Assembly (NCBI RefSeq): GCF_014191545.1
Contig: NZ_AP023361.1
Span: 1,950,501 to 2,014,500 of the forward strand
Source: Terrihabitans soli
GTDB lineage: Bacteria > Pseudomonadota > Alphaproteobacteria > Rhizobiales > Methylopilaceae
Direction of reading: 5' to 3'
Length of the DNA: 64,000 nucleotides
The position numbers were made by a program, and so were the translations under genes. A model generated the notes under the pieces. The model was not told the DNA's origin and did no database searches. It saw only the letters and a program-made list of their open reading frames with translations. Numbering within the stretch: position 1 is the first letter of the stretch; every line of letters starts with the position of its first letter. Positions 8,704-18,061 of this stretch are shown here, piece by piece.

Positions 8704-10612
8704 GCGCCGCCTCGAGCTTCACCGAGGTCTGATCCGGCGAGCCGAGCCTGCGGATCGACAGCATGCCCTCCGCCGCCTCCTTGCGGCCGACCACCGCCAG
8801 CACCGGAACCTTCGCCAGCGAATGTTCGCGGACCTTGTAGTTGATCTTCTCGTTGCGAAGATCGGCTTCGGCCCTGAGACCCGCTTTCGTCAGCATCGCC
8901 ACGACCTCCTGCGCATAGGAATCCGCATCCGAGGTGATCGTTGCGACGACAACCTGCGTCGGCGCCAGCCAGAGCGGGAACGCACCGGCATAGTTCTCGA
9001 TCAGAACGCCAAGGAAGCGCTCCATCGAGCCGCAGATCGCGCGGTGCACCATGACCGGCGCCTTCTTCTCGCCGTCGGCGCCGATATAGAACGCGCCGAA
9101 CCGTTCGGGCAGATTGAAATCGACCTGCGTCGTTCCGCACTGCCAGTCGCGGCCGATGGCATCGCGCAGCACATATTCGAATTTCGGGCCGTAGAACGCG
9201 CCCTCGCCCGGATTGACCATGGTCTTGATGCGATTGCCGCCGCGGCGCGAAATCTCGCGCAGGACTTCGGCCATCACCTGTTCCGCATGATCCCAGGCTT
9301 CATCGGTGCCGACGCGCTTGTCCGGACGCGTCGAGAGCTTCACGACGATTTCGTCGAAGCCGAAATGCTCATAGGTCGACAGAATGAGATCGTTGATCTT
9401 CAGGCACTCGTCGGCGAGCTGTTCTTCGGTGCAGAAGATATGCGCATCGTCCTGCGTGAAGGCGCGCACGCGCAGAAGCCCGTGCATCGCACCCGACGGC
9501 TCATATCGGTGCACCGAACCGAATTCGGCAAGGCGCAGCGGCAGATCGCGATAGCTCTTCAGCCCGTGCTTGAAAATCTGCACATGGCCCGGGCAGTTCA
9601 TCGGCTTGATGGCGAAGACGCGCTCGTCCTCGGTGTCATCGCCTGCCGATTGAGCCGCGAACATGTTCTCGCGGTACCAGCCCCAATGGCCCGAAGTTTC
9701 CCAGAGCGATTTGTCGAGAAGCTGCGGCGCGTTGACTTCCTGATAGCCGAGCGGACGCAGACGGCGCCGCATATAGGCGATCAGTTCCTGGAACAGCGTC
9801 CAGCCTTTCGGATGCCAGAACACCGTGCCCGGCCCCTCCTCCTGGAAATGGAAGAGATCCATCTCGCGGCCGAGGCGGCGGTGATCGCGCTTTTCAGCCT
9901 CTTCGAGCTGATGCAGATAAAGATCGAGCTCCTCCTGCTTTGCGAAAGCGGTGCCGTAAATACGCTGCAGCTGCGGATTGTTCGAATCGCCGCGCCAATA
10001 GGCGCCCGCGACCTTCATCAGCTTGAACGCATTGCCGACCTTGCCGGTCGAGGTCATATGCGGGCCGCGGCACAGATCGAGCCATTCGCCCTGCTTGTAG
10101 ATCTTCAGCGTCTCGCCGGCCGGAATGGCATCGACGAGTTCGATCTTGAAGGTCTCGCCCTTGCCGGCAAAAAACTTCTTCGCTTCGTCGCGCGACCATT
10201 CTTCCCGGGTGAACGGCGCGTCTTTGGCGATGATCTCGCGCATCTTCTTTTCGATGGCGGCAAGATCCTCCGTCGAGAACGGCTCTTCGCGATAGAAATC
10301 GTAATAGAAGCCGTTTTCGATGACGGGGCCGATCGTCACCTGCGTGCCGGGGAAAAGGCTCTGCACCGCCTCCGCCAGAACATGCGCCGCATCGTGGCGG
10401 ATCAGTTCGAGCGCGCGCGGCTCCTCGCGTCCGACAAATTCGATCTTCGCATCGGCGTTTATGGGATCGGACAGATCGTGGAGCTTGGCATCGAGCGCCA
10501 TTGCGACCGTGCGCTTGGCGAGAGAAGGCGAGATGGATTTGGCGATATCGAAGCCGGTGATGCCGGCCGGATATTCACGCGCGGCACCGTCGGGGAAGGT
10601 CAGAATGGGCAT
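8657..10612 (-). CDS. thrS: Threonine--tRNA ligase
   Basis: This 651-residue class II aminoacyl-tRNA synthetase charges tRNA-Thr and edits mischarged serine. Domains in order are TGS (about 1-60), the editing domain with the [11 protein letters not shown] zinc-like motif (about 70-220), the catalytic core with [11 protein letters not shown] and the class II motif 2 around [20 protein letters not shown], the Zn-ligand Cys in NCPGH, and an anticodon-binding domain from about residue 540. Length is normal. The 3' end overlaps the convergent exported-protein gene by 47 bp. The last seven or so codons are therefore read on both strands. Confidence 0.98.
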   Translation of the reverse strand: MPILTFPDGAAREYPAGITGFDIAKSISPSLAKRTVAMALDAKLHDLSDPINADAKIEFVGREEPRALELIRHDAAHVLAEAVQSLFPGTQVTIGPVIENGFYYDFYREEPFSTEDLAAIEKKMREIIAKDAPFTREEWSRDEAKKFFAGKGETFKIELVDAIPAGETLKIYKQGEWLDLCRGPHMTSTGKVGNAFKLMKVAGAYWRGDSNNPQLQRIYGTAFAKQEELDLYLHQLEEAEKRDHRRLGREMDLFHFQEEGPGTVFWHPKGWTLFQELIAYMRRRLRPLGYQEVNAPQLLDKSLWETSGHWGWYRENMFAAQSAGDDTEDERVFAIKPMNCPGHVQIFKHGLKSYRDLPLRLAEFGSVHRYEPSGAMHGLLRVRAFTQDDAHIFCTEEQLADECLKINDLILSTYEHFGFDEIVVKLSTRPDKRVGTDEAWDHAEQVMAEVLREISRRGGNRIKTMVNPGEGAFYGPKFEYVLRDAIGRDWQCGTTQVDFNLPERFGAFYIGADGEKKAPVMVHRAICGSMERFLGVLIENYAGAFPLWLAPTQVVVATITSDADSYAQEVVAMLTKAGLRAEADLRNEKINYKVREHSLAKVPVLAVVGRKEAAEGMLSIRRLGSPDQTSVKLEAALTDLLLEARPPDLRA

Positions 10613-10690
10613 GGAAGAAAAACCTCAGGCTCACCCCTGCGAACCAAGCAGGTAAGCGGTTTCGATTTGATAAAATGCACGCCTCTCAGT

Positions 10691-10960
10691 TCAGTCGAAG
10701 CGATGCACCATGTGGCGGCCGGTCCACCGACCGTAGCGCCACGGCATATACCAGCGTCCTGAATCGGGCAATTTCTCCGGCACGGGATCGTAGCCGGCCG
10801 CGCCCAGCGGATGGCAGCGGCACAGACGCGCCGTCATCATCCAGCCGCCCGCCCAGGCGCCGTGCTGCTTCACCGCCTGTTCGGCATAGGCCGAGCATGA
10901 GGGCTCATAGCGGCAATTGACGCCAAGCAGCGGCGAGATGAACAGCCGGTAGAACCGCAC
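10691..10960 (-). CDS. yidD: Membrane protein insertion efficiency factor YidD
   Basis: This small (89-residue) inner-membrane-associated protein helps YidC-dependent insertion. The hallmark RFYRLFISPLLGVNCRYEPS, followed by CSAYAEQAV, is present, with the further conserved Cys in CRCHPLG. The first ATG/GTG in frame is the GTG at 10960. Conserved-looking residues (KAIILAPV) continue upstream to a CTG at 10984, just after the TAG of the preceding scaffold gene. The native start might therefore be that CTG, coupled to the upstream stop. It is in a likely operon with the Fe-S scaffold gene. Confidence 0.93.
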   Translation of the reverse strand: MRFYRLFISPLLGVNCRYEPSCSAYAEQAVKQHGAWAGGWMMTARLCRCHPLGAAGYDPVPEKLPDSGRWYMPWRYGRWTGRHMVHRFD

Positions 10961-10987
10961 CGGCGCGAGGATGATCGCCTTCAGGGC

Positions 10988-11431
10988 CTACTCCGCCGCC
11001 TTTTTGCGGGCCTCGATCTGATCAAGGGCATCCGTCACCGCATCGAAGGTCAGAAGCGTCGAGGCATGGCGCGCCTTGTAATCCTTCACGGGCTCGAGCA
11101 CCGCAAGATCGGCCCAGCGGCCGTCCGGCGGCGGGCCGCCTTCCTTCAGCATCTTGCGCATCTGTTCCCGCACCTTGCGCAGCTCGTCCGGGGTCGAACC
11201 CACGATAAGCGCCCCCATGATCGAGGACGAAGCCTGGCCGAGGGCGCAGGCCTTCACGTCATGGGCGAAATCCGTGACCTTGCCGCCCTCCAGTTTCAGG
11301 TCGACGGTCACGGTCGAGCCGCAGAGCTTGGAATGGGCGGTCGCCGAGGCGTCCGGATGGTCGAGCCGGCCCAGCCGGGGGATGCCGGCGGCCAGTTCGA
11401 GGATTCGACGGTTGTAGATGTCGTTAAGCAT
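10988..11431 (-). CDS. NifU/IscU-type Fe-S scaffold homologue lacking the third cysteine
   Basis: The protein has 147 residues with the IscU/NifU N-terminal fold (MLNDIYNRRILELAAGIP). Two of the three classical ligand cysteines are visible, in SKLCGSTVTVDLK and VKACALGQASSS. At the third site, where IscU has a His-Cys in its last helix, this protein reads ARHASTLLTFDAV, so the His is kept and the Cys is Ala. Such divergent alphaproteobacterial members sit beside yidD and folE. Function as an Fe-S scaffold is therefore inferred, not certain. The ATG at 11431 is chosen by homology. It is divergent from folE, with about 170 bp between the starts. Confidence 0.85.
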   Translation of the reverse strand: MLNDIYNRRILELAAGIPRLGRLDHPDASATAHSKLCGSTVTVDLKLEGGKVTDFAHDVKACALGQASSSIMGALIVGSTPDELRKVREQMRKMLKEGGPPPDGRWADLAVLEPVKDYKARHASTLLTFDAVTDALDQIEARKKAAE

Positions 11432-11600
11432 GGTCTTCCCGGCCGCATCCCCCATTTAGGGGTTTCTTCCGGCCGTAGCTGGCCGTAACCCTTTTTGCGG
11501 CTTTCGGGTTCATCACTATATAGGTGTGCGGCGCGCCGTGCGATATGCACCGCGTGGAGTTCGGACCGGCGGCCTGAGGGGGCCTCCCTGGGAAGGTTTT

Positions 11601-12227
11601 ATGGACGCGATTATTAAACAGCACCCGGCACTTAAAGCGGTCGACGCTGGCCGGAAAGTGAGCCGGGAAGAGGCCGAAGAGGCCGTGCGCACCCTGATTT
11701 CCTATCTGGGCGACTGCCCGAACCGCGAAGGCCTGAAAGACACCCCCAAACGCGTCGTGAACGCCTATGCCGAGCTTTTTGCCGGCTATAAGCAGGACCC
11801 GGGCGCGGTCCTTGAGCGGGTGTTCGAGGATGTCGGCGGCTACCAGGACATCGTCCTCGTCCAGGACATTCCCTTCTATTCGCACTGCGAACACCACATG
11901 GTGCCGTTCCACGGCAAGGTGCACGCCGCCTATTACCCGACGGACGGCGTTGTCGGCCTGTCGAAGATCGGCCGCGTGGTCGATGTCTTCGCCCGCCGCC
12001 TCCAGACCCAGGAAAATCTGACGACGCAGATCGCCGAAGCGATTGACGACGTGCTGAAGCCGCGCGGTGTCGCCGTTCTCGTCGAAGCCGAGCACATGTG
12101 CATGGCGATGCGCGGCATCAAGAAATCGGGCGTCCTTACGACGACAACGCGCTTCACCGGCCTCTTCGCGGAGGATCCGGCGGAACAGGTGCGCTTCATC
12201 TCCCTCGTCCGCGGCGGGCAGCGCTGA
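11601..12227 (+). CDS. folE: GTP cyclohydrolase I
   Basis: This enzyme converts GTP to 7,8-dihydroneopterin triphosphate, the first step of folate and pterin synthesis. The protein is 208 residues. The Zn and catalytic motifs are clear: [32 protein letters not shown] and [13 protein letters not shown]. The ATG at 11601 follows a GGGAAGG Shine-Dalgarno at 11590-11596. Longer readings upstream are not supported by homology. The hisI gene starts five bases after its stop, an arrangement also seen in other Rhizobiales, so the two are probably one transcript. Confidence 0.97.
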   Translation: MDAIIKQHPALKAVDAGRKVSREEAEEAVRTLISYLGDCPNREGLKDTPKRVVNAYAELFAGYKQDPGAVLERVFEDVGGYQDIVLVQDIPFYSHCEHHMVPFHGKVHAAYYPTDGVVGLSKIGRVVDVFARRLQTQENLTTQIAEAIDDVLKPRGVAVLVEAEHMCMAMRGIKKSGVLTTTTRFTGLFAEDPAEQVRFISLVRGGQR

Positions 12228-12231
12228 TCGC

Positions 12232-12687
12232 ATGAGCACGCCCTTCCCGGCTCCCGGCTCCAAAGCGGATGTCGAGGAGGGTCTCGTTCTTGCACCGCGT
12301 TTTGACGCTGACGGGCTCGTGACCTGCGTGGTCACCGACGCTACCTCAGGCGATGTCCTGATGGTGGCGCACATGAACGCCGAAGCCTTGTCGAAAACGA
12401 TCGCAACAGGCGAAGCGCACTACTATTCCCGCTCGCGCAAAAAGCTCTGGAAGAAGGGCGAAGAGTCCGGCCACGTTCAGACCGTGACGGAGCTGCGCGT
12501 CGACTGCGATCAGGACGCCATTCTGCTGAAGGTTCAGGTCGCGGCGAGCGGCGCCTCGTGCCATACGGGGCGCGTGTCGTGCTTTTATCGCAAGGCATCG
12601 GCGCTCGGCGGCAATTCCGGATCGGCGACGCTTGAGTTCGTCGATGCCGGACGCGCTTTCGATCCCGCGAAGGTCTACAAGTCTTAA
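12232..12687 (+). CDS. hisI: Phosphoribosyl-AMP cyclohydrolase
   Basis: This is a histidine biosynthesis enzyme that opens the purine ring of phosphoribosyl-AMP. The 151-residue monofunctional form lacks the HisE pyrophosphohydrolase domain. Conserved elements include [32 protein letters not shown], the metal-binding [12 protein letters not shown], and the Cys-containing [13 protein letters not shown]. It starts at 12232, right after folE, and ends overlapping the convergent CBS gene by 4 bp. Confidence 0.96.
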   Translation: MSTPFPAPGSKADVEEGLVLAPRFDADGLVTCVVTDATSGDVLMVAHMNAEALSKTIATGEAHYYSRSRKKLWKKGEESGHVQTVTELRVDCDQDAILLKVQVAASGASCHTGRVSCFYRKASALGGNSGSATLEFVDAGRAFDPAKVYKS

Positions 12688-13115
12688 GCCGAGGCGATGT
12701 AATCGCGCATCGCGCTCGCTTCGGCCTCAAGCTCGCCGAGCCTGCTCTTCACGACGTCGCCGATCGAGATGATGCCGACAAGCCGGCCGCGTTCGATCAC
12801 CGGCATGTGGCGGAAGCGTCCTGCCGTCATCCGCTCCATGATCGAGCGCAGCGCATCCGGACCGGCGCAGGTTTTCACGGAACGGGTCATATGCGCCGAG
12901 ACCGGTGCTTCCAAGGCACCCGCGCCGAGCGTTGCCACCGCACGGACGATATCGCGCTCCGAAAGAATGCCGAGAATGATATCGTCTCCCGCGGTCACGA
13001 CTACGGTGCCGATCGAGCGCTTGGCGAGAAGCCTTGCCGCATCGGCTAAAGTTTTATCGGGGTCCAGCGTGACGACGTCACGTCCCTTGATGTCGAGTAT
13101 GGCTGCAACATGCAT
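12684..13115 (-). CDS. Tandem CBS-domain protein
   Basis: This 143-residue cytoplasmic protein is made of two CBS motifs that form one Bateman module. CBS1 includes [19 protein letters not shown] and [15 protein letters not shown]2 includes [18 protein letters not shown] and [15 protein letters not shown]. Such stand-alone modules bind adenosyl ligands such as AMP, ATP or NAD(H) and act as energy sensors, but no partner enzyme is adjacent. It is convergent with hisI and shares a 4-bp overlap. Confidence 0.9.
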   Translation of the reverse strand: MHVAAILDIKGRDVVTLDPDKTLADAARLLAKRSIGTVVVTAGDDIILGILSERDIVRAVATLGAGALEAPVSAHMTRSVKTCAGPDALRSIMERMTAGRFRHMPVIERGRLVGIISIGDVVKSRLGELEAEASAMRDYIASA

Positions 13116-13190
13116 TTGGGTTCTCCCGTATCCCTGTCTCGTTAAATATGGACAGGATCGGGCAAATGATCGCGCCGATTGGCGGCGCGA

Positions 13191-13952
13191 TCAAGCTCTG
13201 CGGCGAAGTTCGAAAACGCCGAAGGGAAGCCGCGGGTCAAACAGCCGGAAAAGCACGAGACCGGCGATGAATCCGCCAATATGCGCTTCCCACGCAACGG
13301 GCGATGCACCGCCGCCGATCCAGGCGGTGAGCGCATAAAGCAAATTGATTCCGAACCAGATCCCGACAAACACCATGATCTGCGGCGAGCGGAAGACATC
13401 GATGAGCGGCACCGCAGGCACGGCGAACGCCGCCCTTCCCCGCCGCCGGAAGGCTCCGAGCGGACCACCCGCTTCAAACACAAATCGCACCGCAGCCGCG
13501 GTGAGGCCCGAGATCGCGCCGGAGGCGCCGATCATCGGATTGGGCTCACCGAAATGCATGATGAGATGCGTCGCAGCGCCGGCGGCCGCTGTTGCCGCCA
13601 TGAAGGCGAGAAAGCGTTTGGCGCCGAAGCGCCACGCAACGGCGCTGCCGAAGGCCAGAAGCCAGATGCAGTTGACGCCGAGATGCATGTAATCGCCATG
13701 CAGGCCGGCATAGGTGACGAAGGTCCAGATATCGGCGGCAAGCCCGCCGCGAAACGCCTCGCTCACCGCCGGATCGTAGCGCGCCGGGATAAAGGCGAAG
13801 AGTTCGAGCAGACGATCGGTTTCGGCAGGGCCGAGAACCAGGCTTCGCGCAACATGAATCGCCACAAGCGCCGCAATCGTCCAGCCGACGACGGGCGGTG
13901 TGTTGAACAAAGGTTCGCGGGACGGTTCCAAAACCAAAAGCTCTCTCGTCAT
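13191..13952 (-). CDS. Rhomboid-family intramembrane serine protease
   Basis: The protein has 253 residues with six or seven hydrophobic segments. The catalytic Ser is residue 144 in GASGAISG, and the catalytic His is residue 224 in EAHIGGFIAG. The WTFVTYAGLHGDYMHLGVN motif earlier supplies the conserved HxxxN. It should cleave transmembrane substrates within the inner membrane, and its substrate is unknown. The gene is followed downstream by the CBS gene on the same strand (75 bp) and is divergent from the PilZ gene. Confidence 0.92.
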   Translation of the reverse strand: MTRELLVLEPSREPLFNTPPVVGWTIAALVAIHVARSLVLGPAETDRLLELFAFIPARYDPAVSEAFRGGLAADIWTFVTYAGLHGDYMHLGVNCIWLLAFGSAVAWRFGAKRFLAFMAATAAAGAATHLIMHFGEPNPMIGASGAISGLTAAAVRFVFEAGGPLGAFRRRGRAAFAVPAVPLIDVFRSPQIMVFVGIWFGINLLYALTAWIGGGASPVAWEAHIGGFIAGLVLFRLFDPRLPFGVFELRRRA

Positions 13953-14081
13953 GACTTGTAACGGTTGCGAACGAAAAGCAAGCGCGCGGCGCGTGCTGGC
14001 GCAACCTTAGCACCATCACAGATCGTTAACTGTGACTGCCTATGGTTCGAGAATCCCCCAACCCGGGCATGGGCGTTTGTC

Positions 14082-14690
14082 TTGCATCAGGCACAGTCGG
14101 CTCCAAAGCAACGTCCCGAAGAACGCCGCAGGCATGCCCGCGTAAAGGTGGCTCTCATCGGTCGTTATATGTTGAGCGATCGCTGCGAATATCCATGCCA
14201 GACACTCGATATTTCGCCCGGCGGCTTGTCGGTGATCGCACCGGTACTCGGCAAAGCGGGCGAGCGCGTCGTCGCTTATTTCGATCATATCGGCCGTGTT
14301 GAAGGCGTGCTCGTGCGCGTCTTCCAGAACGGTTTTGCGATGACGATTGCGGCAACACCGCGCAAGCGCGAAAAACTTGCGGACCAGCTGACCTGGCTGG
14401 CCAATCGCCAGATCCTCGGCCTGCCGGAAGACCGGCGCCATGAGCGTCTGGCCCCCAAACAGACTCGCTCCTTCCTCATCCTGCCCGACGGGCGGGAAAT
14501 CCCCTGCCGGGTCGTCGACGTCTCCTTGTCGGGCGCTGCCGTCCAGATCGAGGAAAAGCCGCCGGTCGGCACCGCCGTTACCCTCGGCCGCACCGCCGCC
14601 AAGATCGTGCGCCATCTTGAGACGGGTCTGGCGGTCGAGTTCACCAGGCCGCAGAACATCGACGTCCTGCGCGAGCAGTTCGGCGGCTAA
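14082..14690 (+). CDS. Double PilZ-domain protein
   Basis: The protein has about 202 residues and two PilZ-like halves. The first opens with ERRRHARVKV and has TLDISPGGLSVIAP. The second opens with RRHERLAPKQ and has VVDVSLSGAAVQI. The RxxxR plus D/NxSxxG pattern is the cyclic di-GMP binding signature and is present in both halves (DISPGG and DVSLSG). It is thus a probable c-di-GMP receptor, with the diguanylate cyclase at 35.3-36.9 kb as one possible source. The start is uncertain: a TTG at 14082 fits the usual short N-terminus, while an ATG at 13965 would add residues without homology. Confidence 0.8.
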   Translation: MHQAQSAPKQRPEERRRHARVKVALIGRYMLSDRCEYPCQTLDISPGGLSVIAPVLGKAGERVVAYFDHIGRVEGVLVRVFQNGFAMTIAATPRKREKLADQLTWLANRQILGLPEDRRHERLAPKQTRSFLILPDGREIPCRVVDVSLSGAAVQIEEKPPVGTAVTLGRTAAKIVRHLETGLAVEFTRPQNIDVLREQFGG

Positions 14691-14853
14691 GCCGCTCGGA
14701 AATCTTTCCTTTTTCGTCTGTTATGCCGTGCCGGAGCCAGGCTCCCGCATGCCTAATGAATACTTACCCCAATACATAGATTTCGCACGGGCGACTTAGA
14801 CCGGCCTCAAAGTATATCTGCCATATTCTCTCCCAACGACAGGGAGAGGACCA

Positions 14854-15492
14854 ATGTGTTCGGGTGCGTATACTTGGCCGCGAAAAGCAATAGCCGCGTT
14901 CAGCGGCGTCGGCCTTGCAATACTTGCTTGCGGGACGGCTGGAGCCGTTGAAGTATCCGCCCAAGCCTCGATGAAGGTCTTGGGATCGGCGCGCATGCCG
15001 ATCGGATATGCACTGTTCTGCTCCAACCAGCCGAGCGAGTGCGCGGGCAAAGGCTCGAAGAATGCGCGCGCGGCTCTCGACAGCGGCCGCTACACCGAGC
15101 TCGACCTCGTCAACCGCACCGTCAACGAGCGCATCGCGCCGGTGACGGATGAAGAACTCTACGGCGTTGCCGAACGCTGGTCTTATCCGGTCGATCGCGG
15201 CGATTGCGAAGACTATGTGCTCCTGAAGCGCCGCGTCCTGATGGATGCCGGCTGGGATCCGTCGACGCTGCTCATCACCGTGGTGCGCGATCTCAAGGGC
15301 GCGGGCCATGCCGTTCTGACAGTCGTCACAGATCGCGGCGACTATGTCCTCGACAACCAGCAGGACGGCGTCCTGCCTTGGACGCAGACGGGCTACGAGT
15401 TCGTCAAGCGCCAGTCGCAGGCCGATCCGAAGTCTTGGGTTTTTGTTGGCTCCGGCAATGCCGAAGGCGGCGTCGCCTCGACACGCCGATGA
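14854..15492 (+). CDS. Bacterial transglutaminase-like cysteine proteinase (BTLCP)
   Basis: The protein has 212 residues with an N-terminal signal peptide ending near GAVEVSA, so it is probably periplasmic. The papain-like triad of the PF06035 family is visible: Cys in DRGDCEDYVLLK, His in GAGHAVLTVV and Asp in YVLDNQQDGV. In other bacteria, members (LapG-type) process surface adhesins under c-di-GMP control. No adhesin or LapD homologue is present here, so that role is only a family possibility. The ATG at 14854 is preceded by a GGGAGAGGA ribosome-binding site. A strong terminator follows. Confidence 0.87.
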   Translation: MCSGAYTWPRKAIAAFSGVGLAILACGTAGAVEVSAQASMKVLGSARMPIGYALFCSNQPSECAGKGSKNARAALDSGRYTELDLVNRTVNERIAPVTDEELYGVAERWSYPVDRGDCEDYVLLKRRVLMDAGWDPSTLLITVVRDLKGAGHAVLTVVTDRGDYVLDNQQDGVLPWTQTGYEFVKRQSQADPKSWVFVGSGNAEGGVASTRR

Positions 15493-15547
15493 TCTAGAAA
15501 CGCGTCCAGGTCGCACCCCTCCCCGTCCCCACGACCAGGTCGCGCAG

Positions 15548-15585
15548 AGGGCCGGCTCCCACCCCGAGCCGGCCCTCGCCTTTTT
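15548..15585 (+). terminator. Rho-independent terminator after the BTLCP gene
   Basis: A perfect 11-bp stem, AGGGCCGGCTC pairing with GAGCCGGCCCT around a 7-base loop, is followed after four bases by five T residues. It lies 56 bp after the BTLCP stop. Confidence 0.85.
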
Positions 15586-15630
15586 CAACATCCGCGTTAT
15601 GAAGGCCTCTGGCCGAACACGGAGCGGAAT

Positions 15631-16284
15631 GTGCGGGGATTGATCGGCGCGGGCGCTCTTGTTGCGGCATTTGCCGCGATCGCCGTGGGAATTCACGCCG
15701 GAGCCTTCGACGGTTTCGACCGGGCGCTGCTTCTGTCGCTGCGCACCGGCGACACGCACGATCCGGCGGGCCCGCAATGGGTCGAAACCTTCTTCCTCGA
15801 TATCACCGGCCTTGGCAGCTGGACCATTGTGAGCATCGTCACTTTGGCGGCGACCGGCTTTCTGATCATGCAGAAGCGGCGCGGCACGGCATGGCTTCTC
15901 ATCGCCGCCGTTGCCGGCGGCACGCTGCTCAACAATCTTCTGAAGTTCTTCTTCGAACGCGCGCGCCCCGATCTCGTCGCCCATGCGGTCGAGACGCAGA
16001 CTTCGAGCTTTCCGAGCGGCCATGCGATGATGTCGGCCGTCGCGTACCTCACGCTCGGTGCGCTTCTGGCGCGCACACAGAAGCGATTGGCGGCGCGCCT
16101 CTACATTGTCGCGGCATCGGTTCTGGTGACGGTTCTGGTCGGCGTCAGCCGCGTCTATCTCGGCGTGCACTGGCCGAGCGATGTCCTGGCGGGATGGTGC
16201 ATGGGCGGCGCCTGGGCGCTGATCTGCTGGCACATCGCCGAGCGCCTGCAGCAAAGCGGCGATATCGAAAAACCGCGCGGCTAG
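15631..16284 (+). CDS. PAP2-superfamily membrane phosphatase
   Basis: This 217-residue inner-membrane protein has the three-part PAP2 signature: [17 protein letters not shown], and [19 protein letters not shown]. The His residues of the second and third motifs are the catalytic pair. Members dephosphorylate phosphatidic acid, phosphatidylglycerophosphate or undecaprenyl pyrophosphate at the periplasmic face. The substrate cannot be chosen from sequence alone. A GTG start at 15631 is assumed. The stop overlaps the convergent carbonic anhydrase stop by 4 bp. Confidence 0.9.
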   Translation: MRGLIGAGALVAAFAAIAVGIHAGAFDGFDRALLLSLRTGDTHDPAGPQWVETFFLDITGLGSWTIVSIVTLAATGFLIMQKRRGTAWLLIAAVAGGTLLNNLLKFFFERARPDLVAHAVETQTSSFPSGHAMMSAVAYLTLGALLARTQKRLAARLYIVAASVLVTVLVGVSRVYLGVHWPSDVLAGWCMGGAWALICWHIAERLQQSGDIEKPRG

Positions 16285-16811
16285 CCGATCTTTTTCAGGC
16301 CTTTTGCGAAGCGCCTGTAATTGCCGTCGTAGAAATCGGCAGGCCGCTGCATGTTTTTCACCGCATCCTCGTCAAGGGTGCGGATGGCTTTGCCGGGCAT
16401 GCCGACGATCAGCGAATTGTCCGGGAATTCGCGGCCTTCCGGAATGAAGGCGCCGGCGCCGACAAGGCAGTTCTTTCCGATCTTCGCGCCGTTCAGAACG
16501 ATCGCACCCATGCCGATCAGCGAGTTCGCGCCGACCGTGCAGCCATGCAAAACGGCTCTATGGCCGACCGTGACATTGGCCTCGAGGGTCAGCGGAAAGC
16601 CGGGATCTGTGTGCATCACGGCGCCGTCCTGCACATTGCAGCGCGGACCGATATGGATGAGTTCGGTATCGCCGCGCAGCACCGCGCAGAACCAGATCGA
16701 GGCATCGTCGTCGAGCCGCACGCGGCCGATGACCTCGGCGCTCGGCGCAATGAAATAGCGCCCGCTGGCCGGCAGTTCCGGCGCGATGCCGTCGAGCTCG
16801 TAGAGGGCCAA
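16281..16811 (-). CDS. Gamma carbonic anhydrase family protein
   Basis: This 176-residue left-handed beta-helix protein is built from hexapeptide repeats and should trimerise. Zn-ligand histidines are in GAVMHTDPG and in [15 protein letters not shown], the pattern of the gamma-CA/PaaY/YrdA group. Hydration of CO2 or acyl-group binding is possible, and many bacterial members have weak or unknown activity. The next minus-strand gene upstream is DUF3126, 3 bp away, so the two are probably co-transcribed, perhaps together with cysE. Confidence 0.93.
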   Translation of the reverse strand: MALYELDGIAPELPASGRYFIAPSAEVIGRVRLDDDASIWFCAVLRGDTELIHIGPRCNVQDGAVMHTDPGFPLTLEANVTVGHRAVLHGCTVGANSLIGMGAIVLNGAKIGKNCLVGAGAFIPEGREFPDNSLIVGMPGKAIRTLDEDAVKNMQRPADFYDGNYRRFAKGLKKIG

Positions 16812-16814
16812 GAT

Positions 16815-17027
16815 TTAGCCCGCCAGATCCTCAGCGAGGATCGCCATTTGGAAATTGTAGGAGAGTTCGCCGTCTTCCTCGTCGCGGAAGAGAACGCCGA
16901 TGAATTCCTCACCGAGATACACCTCGGCCGAATCCATTTTCTTCGGGCGCGCTACGGTGCGCAGGGCCTGATTGCCGAAGGTGCGGCGCAGATAGGCCTG
17001 AACCTGTTCGAGTTCTTTCTTGTCCAA
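16815..17027 (-). CDS. DUF3126 family protein
   Basis: This 70-residue soluble protein is recognised as DUF3126 (MDKKELEQVQAYLRRTFGN; EVYLGEEFIGVLFRDEEDGE). The family is restricted to alphaproteobacteria, has no known activity, and often lies next to cysE, as here. It has no signal peptide or membrane segment. The start is the ATG at 17027, preceded by GGAGGATGCG. Confidence 0.9.
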   Translation of the reverse strand: MDKKELEQVQAYLRRTFGNQALRTVARPKKMDSAEVYLGEEFIGVLFRDEEDGELSYNFQMAILAEDLAG

Positions 17028-17091
17028 CGCATCCTCCGGGAATTTTTTAGTGAGCTGCGGTGTGGCACGCGATGGCCACGCCGTGCAAGCG

Positions 17092-17934
17092 TCAGATGAC
17101 GGGATCGAAAATCTCGGCCTCGCTCAGCATGTGGTCCATGCTGCGCGAAGGATCGGCGCAAGGCGCGCGGCCGACGACGCGGGCGGGAACGCCGGCGACC
17201 GTGGTGCAGGCCGGCACCGATTTGAGAACAACCGAACCTGCGGCGACGCGCGAGCCGGCGCCGATTTCGATATTGCCGAGAATTTTGGCACCCGCACCGA
17301 TGAGAACACCGTGACGGATCTTCGGATGGCGGTCGCCCTGCTCCTTGCCGGTGCCGCCGAGCGTCACATTCTGCAGAATCGAGACATCGTCTTCGATCAC
17401 CGCGGTCGCGCCGATGATGACGCCCGTGCCGTGATCGATGAACACGCCCTTGCCGATCGGCACCGCCGGATGGATGTCGACCTGAAGCGCCGCTGACACT
17501 GCGCTCTGCAGATAAAGCGCGATGTCCTTACGCCCCGACTTCCAAAGACGGTTGGCGAAACGCTGCGCTTCGAGCGCATGGAAACCTTTGAAATAAAGAA
17601 CCGGCTCGAGATAGCGCTCGGCGACCGGATCGCGGTCGAGCACGGCGGCAAGATCGGCGCGGATCGACAGGCCGATCTCCGGATCGCTGGCGATGGCGTC
17701 CTCAAAAGCCTGGCGGATCGCACCATCGCCGAGTTCGGCGTGTTCGAGGCGCGAGGCGATGCGATGCGCGACCGAGGATTCCAGCGTCTCGTGATGCAGG
17801 ATCGCGGCATGCAGGAAACCGGCGAGCTGCGGCTCGCGCTGGGCCGCCTCTTCCGCTTCCGAGCGGAGGCGATCCCAGATCGGGTCGACTGTCTTGAGCA
17901 CGGCCGCGCCGCGCGGCTGGGACGAATGAGGCAT
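17092..17934 (-). CDS. cysE: Serine O-acetyltransferase
   Basis: This enzyme transfers acetyl from acetyl-CoA to L-serine for cysteine synthesis. The 280-residue protein has an N-terminal helical half (to about 150) and a C-terminal left-handed beta-helix: VDIHPAVPIGKGVFIDHGTG contains the active-site His, followed by GATAVIEDDVSILQNVTLGG. The C-terminal tail (PSRSMDHML) extends past the helix, where CysE typically binds cysteine synthase, though it does not end in the classical Ile. It is probably the first gene of a cysE-DUF3126-carbonic anhydrase group. Confidence 0.96.
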   Translation of the reverse strand: MPHSSQPRGAAVLKTVDPIWDRLRSEAEEAAQREPQLAGFLHAAILHHETLESSVAHRIASRLEHAELGDGAIRQAFEDAIASDPEIGLSIRADLAAVLDRDPVAERYLEPVLYFKGFHALEAQRFANRLWKSGRKDIALYLQSAVSAALQVDIHPAVPIGKGVFIDHGTGVIIGATAVIEDDVSILQNVTLGGTGKEQGDRHPKIRHGVLIGAGAKILGNIEIGAGSRVAAGSVVLKSVPACTTVAGVPARVVGRAPCADPSRSMDHMLSEAEIFDPVI

Positions 17935-18061
17935 TACAGGTTTCCTGAGCGAGAGCGGACTATAGCACAGGGTGCTGAACAGGTCTTAAACCCGTATCTA
18001 GGTATCTGGGGCGGCAGGTGGTAGCCCCGTCTGCCACCAACAACATAGGAATACTATCTTA

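Noticed and set aside
14764-16254. A 496-codon open frame antisense to the BTLCP and PAP2 genes
   Set aside because: Both sense genes have signature motifs, and the frame crosses a strong terminator.
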